Of a stretch of DNA of 64,000 bases, positions 6,939-14,961 are shown piece by piece. Origin of the DNA: Dorea longicatena (GTDB lineage Bacteria; Bacillota; Clostridia; Lachnospirales; Lachnospiraceae); the NCBI RefSeq assembly GCF_024168045.1, contig NZ_CP100126.1, positions 451,501-515,500 of the forward strand, given 5' to 3'. The notes under the pieces are model-generated. The model made no database searches, was not told the origin of the DNA, and saw only the letters and a list, made by a program, of their open reading frames with translations. A program made the translations under genes and the position numbers. Numbering within the stretch: the first letter of the stretch is position 1; each line of letters opens with the position of its first letter.

Positions 6939-8621
6939 ATGAATGAAAAATTGCAGATAATATTCGGACTTTTAGGAGGTCTGGCAGTCTTTATTTATGG
7001 AATGAATATGATGAGTGAGTGTCTGCAGAAAGCGGCAGGAGAAAAGATGAAAAGCATCCTGGCACTTCTGACTAAGAACCCGGTACTTGGGGTTATCGCA
7101 GGTGCACTTACCACAGCAGTATTACAGAGCAGTAGTGCGACAACCGTTATGGCAATCGGATTTGTCAGTGCGGGGCTTATGAGTCTGCCACAGGCAATCT
7201 CAATCATTTTTGGTGCGAATATCGGTACGACAATGACGGCGCAGATTATTGCATTTAAGATCAGCGATTACATTTATATCATTATTTTTATTGGATTTAT
7301 CATTTCGTTTATTGCGAAATCTGAAAAAGTGAAAAGTATCGGTCAGACAATTTTTGCATTTGGTCTGTTATTCCTTGGAATCGAGACCATGGGAGATGTC
7401 ATGAAACCGCTGGCATCCAGCCCGGTGTTCACGGATCTGATTGAAAGAGTGGCACATATTCCGGTACTTGGTGTATTTGTCGGAACGCTTATGACACTGG
7501 TAGTACAGAGCAGTAGTGCGACGATCGCAGTATTGCAGAACTTTGCATCACAGCCGGGACCTGACGGTGTGACAAGTATGCTTGGACTTGCAGGAGCAAT
7601 CCCGATCCTGCTTGGAGATAATATCGGTACTACAATTACAGCACTTCTGGCAAGTATCGGTCAGACAAAAGATGCGAAACGTACCGCAGTTGCACACTGT
7701 ATTTTCAACATTTCCGGATGTCTGTTATTTATCTGGTTTGTGAAACCATTTGCAGTACTGATCCAGCACATTTCTCCGAAAGGACCGGAGATTGAAGTGA
7801 TCTCAAGACAGATTGCAAATGCACATACATTATTCAACATTACAATGACACTTATCTGGGTCTGTCTGATCAATGTGATGGTAAAGATTGTTATGACGTT
7901 GATTCCGGATGGAAAAGCAGTCGATATGAATCCTGCAAAACCTGTATTTCTGGATGACAAGATCATCAGCCAGCCGGCAGCAGCACTTCAGCTGGTTGCA
8001 AAGGAAATTCTTCGTGTGAGTGAAATGGTGAAAGTGGTTGTGGCAGATACGATCACAATCGTTAAAACAGAAGACCTGAATGAACTGGAACCATTGCAGG
8101 AAAAAGGAGTACAGATAAAGAAACTGACGGATCAGATCACAGAATATCTGGCCTCCCTATTCTCGGCCGGAACAATGACAGAGCAGCAGGCAGCACAGAC
8201 GGCGAGTCTCATGTACATCTTGAGCGATGTGGAACGTATGGGAACGCTGAGCGTAGAAGTTGCAAAATGTGTACGGGAAAAGGTAGACAATCGGTACAAA
8301 TATACGCCGGAAGCGATGGATGAACTGCAGAAGAGTCTGAAGACACTGGAGAAGATGTTCAATGATTCACTTAAGGCATTACAGGGAGATGAGTCAGTGC
8401 AGATCGAGAAGCTGATAAAACGGAAAGATAAGATCATGGATCTGGATCTGAAGATGAGAAAAGCGCATGTACAGCGTGTCAATAAAGGAAAATGTAAAGC
8501 AAGCCTGACAGCACCATTTACAAATATCCTGCATCTGATCGACCGTATGGGAAACAGTTGTGTCAACCTTGCGGATGTTGCGTCAAATGAAATCAGTCTG
8601 AATTATTTTATGGTAAATTAA
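6939..8621 (+). CDS. Na/Pi-cotransporter II family protein with PhoU-like C-terminal domain
   Basis: This protein of about 560 residues has two QSSSA(T/T) repeats (LQSSSATTVMAIG near residue 65 and VQSSSATIAVLQ near residue 195), the hallmark of the Na/phosphate symporter II family, set among about eight to ten hydrophobic segments. From about residue 330 onward it is a helical PhoU-like domain, usual for bacterial NptA/YjbB-like members. It moves inorganic phosphate across the membrane with sodium. The frame is open from 6873, but those 22 codons overlap a dispersed repeat. The ATG at 6939, with GGAG at 6921-6924, begins the conserved part. Three Pho-box-like repeats upstream suggest phosphate control. 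An IS element splits its terminator. Confidence 0.88.
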   Translation: MNEKLQIIFGLLGGLAVFIYGMNMMSECLQKAAGEKMKSILALLTKNPVLGVIAGALTTAVLQSSSATTVMAIGFVSAGLMSLPQAISIIFGANIGTTMTAQIIAFKISDYIYIIIFIGFIISFIAKSEKVKSIGQTIFAFGLLFLGIETMGDVMKPLASSPVFTDLIERVAHIPVLGVFVGTLMTLVVQSSSATIAVLQNFASQPGPDGVTSMLGLAGAIPILLGDNIGTTITALLASIGQTKDAKRTAVAHCIFNISGCLLFIWFVKPFAVLIQHISPKGPEIEVISRQIANAHTLFNITMTLIWVCLINVMVKIVMTLIPDGKAVDMNPAKPVFLDDKIISQPAAALQLVAKEILRVSEMVKVVVADTITIVKTEDLNELEPLQEKGVQIKKLTDQITEYLASLFSAGTMTEQQAAQTASLMYILSDVERMGTLSVEVAKCVREKVDNRYKYTPEAMDELQKSLKTLEKMFNDSLKALQGDESVQIEKLIKRKDKIMDLDLKMRKAHVQRVNKGKCKASLTAPFTNILHLIDRMGNSCVNLADVASNEISLNYFMVN

Positions 8622-8633
8622 GAATATGAGAGA

Positions 8634-8666
8634 AAAAAAAGCCTTTGCGGATATAAAAATGATATC
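8634..8666 (+). terminator. Left half of an IS-split terminator
   Basis: AAAAAAGCCTTTGCGGATAT followed by AAAATGATATC lies up to the IS boundary. Joined to 10383-10403 (with one ATC target copy removed) it forms a strong hairpin ending in TTTTTT, the natural terminator of the Na/Pi gene. Confidence 0.75.
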
Positions 8667-8680
8667 TGATATGCTACCCT

Positions 8681-8714
8681 CATATAGGACAATGAAATAT
8701 AAAAGTCCTATATG
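8681..8714 (+). promoter_or_regulatory. Hairpin in the IS leader before orfA
   Basis: CATATAGGAC (8681-8690) pairs perfectly with GTCCTATATG (8705-8714), abutting the GGGGG ribosome site (8714-8718) of orfA. In RNA made from an outside promoter this would hide the ribosome site, as known for fold-back protection in other IS elements (analogy). Confidence 0.55.
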
Positions 8715-8725
8715 GGGGTATTTTC

Positions 8726-9412
8726 ATGTTCAGAAAGAGTAAGATAGAACCAGTAGAAAAAGTAAAAATAGTCGAACGCTACCTTGCAGGAGAAATTGGC
8801 ATACAGCAAGCAGGAAAAGAATTAGGAGTTGATCATCATAGTATTCGAAATTGGATTTCTATTTATCAGTATGATGGACCAACTGGATTACTCAATCAAC
8901 CGAAAAACAAATCTTATTCAAAAGATTTAAAAATATCTGCTATAAATGATTATCTTAACGGAGAAGGATCTCTTCAGGATATTTGCACAAAATACGGAAT
9001 TCGTTCACACAGACAGCTTTCCGATTGGATTAAGGTGTATAATTCTGGTGGAATATTAAAAACATCCACTGGAGGTGCTTACATGAAAAAGGCAAAGAAC
9101 ACTACACTTGATGAGAGATTAAAAATAGTAACAGATTGTCTTGCAAATGATAAGAATTATGGTGCAATGGCACTCAAATATGATTGTTCCTATCAACAAG
9201 TTCGCAATTGGGTAATACGATACGAAAAGATGGGTCAAGCGGGTCTGGAAGACAGACGTGGACGTCGTATAGCTTCTCTTCCAAGCAGAACACCTGAAGA
9301 AGAGCTACGTGACAAGATAGCTGAACTGGAAAGAAGAAATCTAGACTTACAAATGGAGAATGATCTGTTAAAAAAAGTCAGAGAACTGGAAAGGAGGGGT
9401 CGCTATCTTTAA
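8726..9412 (+). CDS. IS3-family transposase OrfA
   Basis: This 228-residue protein has three successive helix-turn-helix repeats (IGIQQAGKELGVDHHSIRNW near residue 25; SLQDICTKYGIRSHRQLSDW near residue 85; YGAMALKYDCSYQQVRNWVI near residue 145), then a leucine-zipper-like coiled coil (ELRDKIAELERRNLDLQMEN) at the end. It binds the IS ends and is the N-terminal part of the OrfAB transposase. The coding sequence contains TTAAAAAAAG at 9368-9377, where -1 slippage would fuse it to OrfB. The multi-HTH form is typical of the IS150 subgroup. Confidence 0.93.
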   Translation: MFRKSKIEPVEKVKIVERYLAGEIGIQQAGKELGVDHHSIRNWISIYQYDGPTGLLNQPKNKSYSKDLKISAINDYLNGEGSLQDICTKYGIRSHRQLSDWIKVYNSGGILKTSTGGAYMKKAKNTTLDERLKIVTDCLANDKNYGAMALKYDCSYQQVRNWVIRYEKMGQAGLEDRRGRRIASLPSRTPEEELRDKIAELERRNLDLQMENDLLKKVRELERRGRYL

Positions 9413-10305
9413 TCCATCGGTTAGCCGAATATGAAGCCATCCAAAAACTATCGTCTACTAAGCATTATCCCATAGATAGACTTTGTAAATATCTTAATGT
9501 TACACGTTCTGCGTATTACCGCTGGGGAAAATATCCGAAAAGTAATAATGAACTTCGAAACGAAAGACTATCCACTGAAATCCAAAGGATTCATCACCAG
9601 CATCCAGATATGGGATACCGAAGGATTCGTGATGAATTAGATGGACATAAAGGAATTCATGTGAATGATAAACGAGTACTTCGTATTTGTAGGAAATACG
9701 ATATAAAATCAAATATTAAATGGAAACCTAAGAGTTGTACCAGAGGAGACAGAAATCCTGATCACATAGCAAAAAACTATTTACACCGTGAATTTCACGC
9801 CGAAAAACCGAATGAAAAGTGGCTTACAGATGTTTCTGAATTTAAATACTACAACGGAATAGAAGTTCATAAAGTTTATCTGAGTGCTATTTTAGATTTA
9901 TATGATAGAAGGATTGTTTCCTTTAAAATCAGCGATCATAATGATAATCCATTAGTTATGGACACGTTTGATGAGGCTGTTCGTCAGGAGCCAGATGCAC
10001 ACCCATTAGTTCATTCTGATCGAGGCTTTCAATATACAAGCGCACAGTTTTATACTAGATTAAAAAAACATCATATGAAGCAGAGTATGTCTAGAGTTGC
10101 CCACTGTATTGACAATGGACCAATGGAAGGGTTTTGGGGAATTCTAAAACGAGAAATGTATTATAAACAGCGTTTTAATGACAGAAGCTCTTTGATTACT
10201 GCGATAGCTAATTACATAGATTACTACAACAACCAACGACTTCAAAGGAAACTGCATGTAATGACACCAATGAAATATCATGAGCAATATACAAAAGCAG
10301 CATAA
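9376..10305 (+). CDS. IS3-family transposase OrfB (DDE integrase domain), made by -1 frameshift
   Basis: In the -1 frame after the A7 run at 9370-9376 the sequence continues without stop to 10305. It shows the HTH_21 segment (IHRLAEYEAIQKLSSTKHYP), the DDE catalytic domain with the Asp in WLTDVSEFKYYNG, the second Asp in HSDRGFQYTS and the Glu in NGPMEGFWGILKREMYY. These are the three acidic catalytic residues of rve-type transposases. There is no good ATG at the start of the frame (first in-frame ATG is 9610, inside the domain), so expression as an OrfAB fusion is expected. AGGAGG at 9391-9396 could alternatively aid re-initiation. Confidence 0.92.
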   Translation, partial: SQRTGKEGSLSLIHRLAEYEAIQKLSSTKHYPIDRLCKYLNVTRSAYYRWGKYPKSNNELRNERLSTEIQRIHHQHPDMGYRRIRDELDGHKGIHVNDKRVLRICRKYDIKSNIKWKPKSCTRGDRNPDHIAKNYLHREFHAEKPNEKWLTDVSEFKYYNGIEVHKVYLSAILDLYDRRIVSFKISDHNDNPLVMDTFDEAVRQEPDAHPLVHSDRGFQYTSAQFYTRLKKHHMKQSMSRVAHCIDNGPMEGFWGILKREMYYKQRFNDRSSLITAIANYIDYYNNQRLQRKLHVMTPMKYHEQYTKAA

Positions 10306-10307
10306 AA

Positions 10308-10338
10308 TATCGCCAGCCATAGCATGGCTGACGATACA
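10308..10338 (+). terminator. Hairpin after IS orfB
   Basis: TATCGCCAGCCAT pairs with ATGGCTGACGATA around AGC, followed by an AT-rich tract inside the right end of the IS. Probable transcription terminator of the IS. Confidence 0.6.
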
Positions 10339-10382
10339 AAAATTTATTATTTTTTATTGTCCTCTTGACGGGGAGCATACCA

Positions 10383-10403
10383 ATCTGCAAGGGCTTTTTT
10401 AGT
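10383..10403 (+). terminator. Right half of the IS-split terminator
   Basis: ATCTGCAAGGGCTTTTTTAG complements AAAAAAGCCTTTGCGGAT on the other side of the IS, with two G-U pairs in RNA, and ends in a T-run. Confidence 0.75.
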
Positions 10404-10513
10404 CTAAAGACATAAAAAATAAAATTTGAGAAATACTATAAAAGAAAGATCATGTAATGAAGAAAGAAAAACTATAAAAAGATAGCAGACTATCTAAAAA
10501 AGGAGGAAGTATT

Positions 10514-10945
10514 ATGGACACATCAACATATGAGATCATGAAAGAGTGTAATTCGGGCTGCAGGATGGCAGTGAACAGCATCGAGCAGCTGGTAGCATAT
10601 CTGAAAAACCAGGAATTGCAGGAGTTATTATCTAAATATAAAGAAGATTATGAAAAAATGGAGAGAGAATCGATAAGATTATCAGAAGGAAAACTTCAGG
10701 AAGAAAAGTTTTCAGAAAAGGCAGCAGAGACATTTGCATGGATCAGTGCCGAAGTAAAGATGATGTTCAATGACGACACTTCGAAAATAGCAGAAATGAT
10801 GATTGATGGTGCCAATATGGGAATAAAATCCATTACAGAGAAATTAAATCGTTATTCGGAGGCAGAAAAAGAAAGCATTTCACTGGCAAAAAAATTTGAA
10901 AAGACGTGTGAAAAACTGATTCAGGATATGAAAAAATATTTGTAG
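10514..10945 (+). CDS. Uncharacterised all-helical protein (DUF2383/ferritin-like style)
   Basis: This 143-residue soluble protein appears to be entirely helical: four long amphipathic helices rich in Glu, Lys and Met, no signal peptide and no membrane segment. The start MDTSTYEIMKECNSGCRMAV and even spacing resemble four-helix-bundle proteins of the DUF2383/ferritin-like group, but I cannot see a clear diiron EExxH motif, so the assignment is loose. AAAGGAGG lies seven bases before the ATG. It precedes two GntR regulators but is separated from them by about 77 bases with their own promoter elements. Function unknown. Confidence 0.7.
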   Translation: MDTSTYEIMKECNSGCRMAVNSIEQLVAYLKNQELQELLSKYKEDYEKMERESIRLSEGKLQEEKFSEKAAETFAWISAEVKMMFNDDTSKIAEMMIDGANMGIKSITEKLNRYSEAEKESISLAKKFEKTCEKLIQDMKKYL

Positions 10946-10972
10946 AAAGACAAAAAGCCCTTTACAATTTGT

Positions 10973-10987
10973 GTGATTTTGGATACA
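10973..10987 (+). promoter_or_regulatory. Candidate operator shared with the dicarboxylate operon
   Basis: GTGATTTTGGATACA lies upstream of the first GntR gene. The near mirror TTGGATACAAAATCAC occurs at 18270-18285 upstream of the SLC13/TtdAB operon. The common core TTGGATACA resembles FadR-subfamily sites (TTGTxxACAA). Confidence 0.4.
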
Positions 10988-11022
10988 TTATTGTTATAAG
11001 AATATAATTTAAAGGGGAAATT

Positions 11023-11628
11023 ATGAAAGATATATCAGAAAAAAGATTAAGCGATTATATGGCAGAACAGATTGCAGACGAGATCTTATCTGGAAGAATT
11101 CCCGGGGGAAGCCAGTTAAAACAGGAAGAACTGGCGGAAGCATTCGAAGCTTCCAGAATCCCAATCCGGGAAGCATTTCAGATTCTGGAGAATCAGGGCC
11201 TGATTATCCGTCTGGCAACCAGAAGAATTACCGTAACAGAACTGGATGAAGAACAGATCTGTCTGATCTACAGCATGATTTCAGAGATGACAAAGAAAGC
11301 TCTGGACAGTCTGAAGCATAGTAAAAAGACGGAAGAATTGTACGAAAGGCTTACGACACCGGGATTACTGGGAGAAGTGCAGCCGGCAGAAGCAATGTGC
11401 GACCTGGTGGAAAATGAATATATTAAGCGACTTTTGAGAAATGCAAGTGACAGTTATATCCGTTTTGCGCTATCAACGGGACGTCATAAAGAAGAGATAA
11501 AAGAAGAAAGAAACAAGCTGACAGAACTTTTGAAAAATGGGGAATTAAAGAAAGCAGAGAAAGCTCTGGATGCATATTTCAAACTGCTGGCGAAGGCAGT
11601 TAACGAAGAGAGAGGGATGAATGAATGA
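11023..11628 (+). CDS. GntR-family regulator (FadR subfamily, degenerate effector domain)
   Basis: Residues 1-70 form a GntR winged helix (LSDYMAEQIADEILSGRIPG, then LAEAFEASRIPIREAFQILE). The remaining 130 residues are helical like an FCD effector domain, but the metal-binding histidines of FCD proteins are not at their usual places: the region that normally reads DxxFH is DLVENEY, and no EHxxIxxAI-like motif is seen. It may therefore have lost metal/ligand binding. AAAGGGG precedes the ATG. Its stop overlaps the start of the next GntR gene by four bases (ATGA), so the two are translationally coupled and may work as a heterodimer. Confidence 0.85.
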   Translation: MKDISEKRLSDYMAEQIADEILSGRIPGGSQLKQEELAEAFEASRIPIREAFQILENQGLIIRLATRRITVTELDEEQICLIYSMISEMTKKALDSLKHSKKTEELYERLTTPGLLGEVQPAEAMCDLVENEYIKRLLRNASDSYIRFALSTGRHKEEIKEERNKLTELLKNGELKKAEKALDAYFKLLAKAVNEERGMNE

Positions 11629-12269
11629 ACGGATTAAAACCGATTAAAATGCCGTCTGCCAAAGAAAAAGTAGCTGCGGAACTCAGAAAGGCAATCTTGT
11701 CCAGACAGATGCAGGAAGGCGAAGTTCTTTCGCTGGACAGCGTCGCCACTCAACTAAATGTATCAGCAATGCCGGTAAGGGAAGCCTTTCAGATCTTAGC
11801 GCGTGACGGACTGATCCAGCTTCGTAAGAATAAGGGAGCTGTCGTACTTGGAATAACCGAAACATACATAAAAGAACACTATCAGCTCCGCGCAATTCTG
11901 GAAAGTTCAGCGGCAGCACTGGCGGCAGACCCGGAAGCAGATATATCTGAGATTGAATCTGTTTATGAAGAAGCCGCAGAGGCTCTGCGGGAAGGTAATT
12001 TAAGACAATACACAGACCTGAACCACGCATTCCATAGCGAGATCTGGACTGCAGCCGGTAATCAGAAGATGAAAAATATGATCTCTGAATTATGGAATGG
12101 ATTGTCCATGGGAAGTATGGTATCCGAGGAAGATTATGCGAAAGTGTCGATTAAAGAACACGGAAAGATATTGAAAGCAATCCAGAAGCATGACAAAGAG
12201 GCTGCGCAGAAAACAATGTACGATCATATTATGCGCAGCCGGGATGATATGCTGACATATTATAAATAA
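11625..12269 (+). CDS. GntR-family regulator (FadR subfamily, FCD domain)
   Basis: This 214-residue protein has an N-terminal winged helix (KEKVAAELRKAILSRQMQEG, LNVSAMPVREAFQILARDGL) and a complete FCD domain. Metal/ligand residues are visible in DLNHAFHSEIW (Asp and His), KEHGKILKAI (His) and YDHIMRSRDDM (His). FCD regulators bind small carboxylates such as lactate, malonate or sugar acids and usually repress their catabolic genes. The start overlaps the previous GntR stop (ATGA). A related site upstream of 11023 and of the dicarboxylate operon near 18.3 kb makes that operon a plausible target, though the pilus locus lies between. It is followed by a giant hairpin element. Confidence 0.92.
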   Translation: MNGLKPIKMPSAKEKVAAELRKAILSRQMQEGEVLSLDSVATQLNVSAMPVREAFQILARDGLIQLRKNKGAVVLGITETYIKEHYQLRAILESSAAALAADPEADISEIESVYEEAAEALREGNLRQYTDLNHAFHSEIWTAAGNQKMKNMISELWNGLSMGSMVSEEDYAKVSIKEHGKILKAIQKHDKEAAQKTMYDHIMRSRDDMLTYYK

Positions 12270-12613
12270 AATTTCTATTTAATTCACTAAGCCAGATTCC
12301 CGAACCGTAATAAAAGATTACAGTTCTCCATTTAATTATTATGGCATGCGAAACCGCAGGAATAAACTTACAAGGTCCTATCTTGTGCATACGGACTCAT
12401 GGTTGGTAATTCTTAAGTAAAAAAGTTGACCGCTTGCTCACAAAAAATCCACTGTCTGAGACGAATGTCGAGTTTGGATTTTTTGTGAGCTCGTTTTTAG
12501 GTCAACTTTTTTGCTTTAGAATTTCCCCATGTTGGAGTCAGCACAGGATAGGACCTTGTAAGTTTATTCCGATCGGTGACAGCCGCCATAATGCATTAAA
12601 TAGAAATTCTGGA
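12270..12613. repeat. Giant nested imperfect palindrome, element 1
   Basis: About 340 bases without a gene fold back on themselves. Outer arms share ATTTCTATTTAAT and ATTATGGC, then a 24-bp nearly perfect stem (from about 12359: GGAATAAACTTACAAGG and on), then CATGG, AATTCT and AAAAAAGTTGACC, then the inner stem GCTCACAAAAAATCCA (12435-12450) with TGGATTTTTTGTGAGC (12475-12490). The 24-nt apical loop (12451-12474) carries a motif that is shared with the element at 49020-49507. It starts right after the second GntR stop and ends before the pilus locus. Confidence 0.75.
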
Positions 12614-12698
12614 ATAAAATCCCATCCTCCTACATAAGAATACTATGAGGGTAAAGAAAAACAGCCACATTCAAATGAAACAGAAATGGAGGAGCGTT

Positions 12699-14942
12699 AT
12701 GGGACATACTATCAGCCGGAAGAGCATAAAGAAAATCATTACCATACTGACGGCTGCGATCCTGGTACTGCTGCCCGTGGGAGGGAGTATCAGGGAGGTG
12801 CATGCTGAGGGAGAAGAGTCGTCGGATTCGGGCATGTCTCTGGAGCATGAAAAGACGGTGACAGAGAATGCAGATGGAACCTACGATCTGAAATTAACAG
12901 TAAAAGGAAAAGTAAACAGTGAGTCTTCGAAAGCGCCGCTGGATGTCATCTATGTCTTGGACAGATCCGGAAGTATGGCTTATCCGATGGATCGTGACAG
13001 TCAGAATAGCTGGGAAAATAACGGGGAAAGAAGGAATGCGGCAAGTCAGGCAATCGACAGCATGACGAATACACTGGCGGCTAATGAGAATCTGGATGTC
13101 AGATTTGCGCTTGTGACGTTTAGTGGAAATAAGAGTGACTATCGGCCTGGTGGATATAGGGATGAGGCATGGAATGATGCAGAGATTGCTGTAAACTGGA
13201 CGAATCAGGCATCTGCGATCACGAATCGGACTTCTCCGAAATCGGACGGCGGAACCAATTATCAGGCCGGGATCAGAAGTGCGAAAGGATTGCTGAATGG
13301 GAAAAGACAGAATGCCAAGACAGCAGTGATCTTCGTATCTGATGGAGATCCAACCTTCCGATATAGATCAGACGGTTATACAGAAGGCAATGGAAGCAGC
13401 GACGAAGATGGAAAGAGTCTGAAGGCAGGAAAAGATGCAGTCGCTGATATGCAGACCGATTATTTTTTCACGGTCGGTGTAGGACCGTCAGGGAATTACA
13501 AAAAACTTACCGACCTTGCCAATTCAGCAGTCAAAGCCGGAAAACATGCATCTTATGCCGGAACAACGTTGGCGAATCTGAACAAGGCATTCGATGACAT
13601 TCAGAAACAGATCACAGAACTGGCATGTACAAATGTCACGATTTCCGATCCGCTGAGTGAGAATGTTGAGATGGTGAAGGGAGCAGATGGAAATGTCCTT
13701 GCACCACAGGTGCAGATCTTTGATGCATCCGGAAACCTGGTTAATGCAGCAGATCTCGGAATCACGGCTTCTTATGATTCTGCATCAAAATCCGTTAAAA
13801 TGCAATTTCCGGCAGACTATAAACTGCAGGAAGGCTATACCTATGAAGTCATTGCCAAGATCCAGCCGACAGAAACGGCATATGAAAAATACAGAACATC
13901 AGGCTACACAGATCAGGCAGATGCAGGAACCGGAACCTATGCAGGAGACACCGGATTCTATTCGAACCAAAATGAACATGCAGTACTGATGTACAAGTAT
14001 GGAGAACAGAACTATACAGAATATTACAAGAAACCAGTCATAAAAGTGCATCCGGGCAATTTAAAGATTTCGAAAGCCATTACAGGATTGGAAGATAACC
14101 CGGAAGCATTGCAGAAGGTATTAAAGAAGCTCTCCTTTACCTGTGCGCTGACGAAACCAGACGGAAAAACGGAGACAAAAGAACTGAAACTGAATGCAGA
14201 CGGACTGGTATGGAATGCAGAAAATAACGCATACGAATATACATTTACCAATCTGACACCGGGAACAACGTATAAAGTAAATGAAAATGATGCCATACTG
14301 GATGGATATGATCTGACGGTATCACCGGATACAACAGAAATATCCGGGCAGATTGCAGGAAGTACAACATCGGAAGCAAAATTCGTCAATCGGTATATCC
14401 GGAGTGACCGCGTACTGACGATTGCAAAGAGAGTCGGCGGCAACATGGGAGACCGTACCCACGCCTTTCGGTTCAAGGTGCAGATAAAGCTGAACGGGAA
14501 ATCCTATACAGGTGGAATCAGCTATGTGAAATATGACGCACAGGGCAATCCAGTCAGTGAGGAAGAATTAAAAAACGCAGTTGCGGTAGAAAATGGAGTC
14601 TATACATTCCAGCTGAGGCATATGGAAAAAATCGAGATGACGATGCCATATGGTGTAGAATATATCGTTTCCGAAGAACCGGAAGACTATGATGTGCAGA
14701 TTACAAAGAAAGTTTCGGAAGAAGAGGAACAGAAACTGGACAATGGTAAAAAAGAACTTTCGGATATTCTATCAGAAAATACAGATCTGACATTTACGAA
14801 TACGAAAGAAGTACAGCCGGCAACCGGAATCCGGCAGACATCGGCTCCGTATATGGTCATGACAGGGGCCGCATTCGGAATGCTGGCATTTTTCGGACTG
14901 GTATACGGAATCCGCAAATGGGGAGATCCGACAGGAGAATAA
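12699..14942 (+). CDS. Pilus tip adhesin with von Willebrand A domain and sortase signal
   Basis: This cell-wall protein of about 748 residues has an N-terminal signal peptide (basic KSIKK, hydrophobic ITILTAAILVLLPVGG, cleavage near VHA). A vWFA domain follows, with the MIDAS motif DRSGSMA and supporting Asp in VSDGDP; two or three SpaA/Cna_B-like beta domains come after (around GNLKISKAITGLEDN and RVLTIAKRVGG). The C-terminal sorting signal is QPATG, then a hydrophobic helix and RKW. The vWFA module suggests adhesion to host or mucus protein, as in RrgA of pneumococcus. The in-frame ATG at 12645 has no good ribosome site; GGAGGAG at 12688-12694 fits the ATG at 12699. It is first in a five-gene pilus operon. 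Confidence 0.88.
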   Translation: MGHTISRKSIKKIITILTAAILVLLPVGGSIREVHAEGEESSDSGMSLEHEKTVTENADGTYDLKLTVKGKVNSESSKAPLDVIYVLDRSGSMAYPMDRDSQNSWENNGERRNAASQAIDSMTNTLAANENLDVRFALVTFSGNKSDYRPGGYRDEAWNDAEIAVNWTNQASAITNRTSPKSDGGTNYQAGIRSAKGLLNGKRQNAKTAVIFVSDGDPTFRYRSDGYTEGNGSSDEDGKSLKAGKDAVADMQTDYFFTVGVGPSGNYKKLTDLANSAVKAGKHASYAGTTLANLNKAFDDIQKQITELACTNVTISDPLSENVEMVKGADGNVLAPQVQIFDASGNLVNAADLGITASYDSASKSVKMQFPADYKLQEGYTYEVIAKIQPTETAYEKYRTSGYTDQADAGTGTYAGDTGFYSNQNEHAVLMYKYGEQNYTEYYKKPVIKVHPGNLKISKAITGLEDNPEALQKVLKKLSFTCALTKPDGKTETKELKLNADGLVWNAENNAYEYTFTNLTPGTTYKVNENDAILDGYDLTVSPDTTEISGQIAGSTTSEAKFVNRYIRSDRVLTIAKRVGGNMGDRTHAFRFKVQIKLNGKSYTGGISYVKYDAQGNPVSEEELKNAVAVENGVYTFQLRHMEKIEMTMPYGVEYIVSEEPEDYDVQITKKVSEEEEQKLDNGKKELSDILSENTDLTFTNTKEVQPATGIRQTSAPYMVMTGAAFGMLAFFGLVYGIRKWGDPTGE

Positions 14943-14961
14943 CATCTGACAAGGAGCATAT

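Larger units (their letters stand above)
8667..10382 (+). mobile_element. IS3-family (IS150-like) insertion sequence, 1716 bp, with 3-bp target duplication
   Basis: Terminal inverted repeats start TGATATGCTACCC on the left and TGGTATGCTCCCC on the right (read inward), and both continue to a shared AGGACAAT. The element is flanked by the direct repeat ATC (8664-8666 and 10383-10385), the size typical for IS3-family insertion. It carries orfA and orfB overlapping in the -1 frame with an A7 slippery run. Both genes are intact and the ends are clean, so the insertion looks recent and possibly active. Confidence 0.9.
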
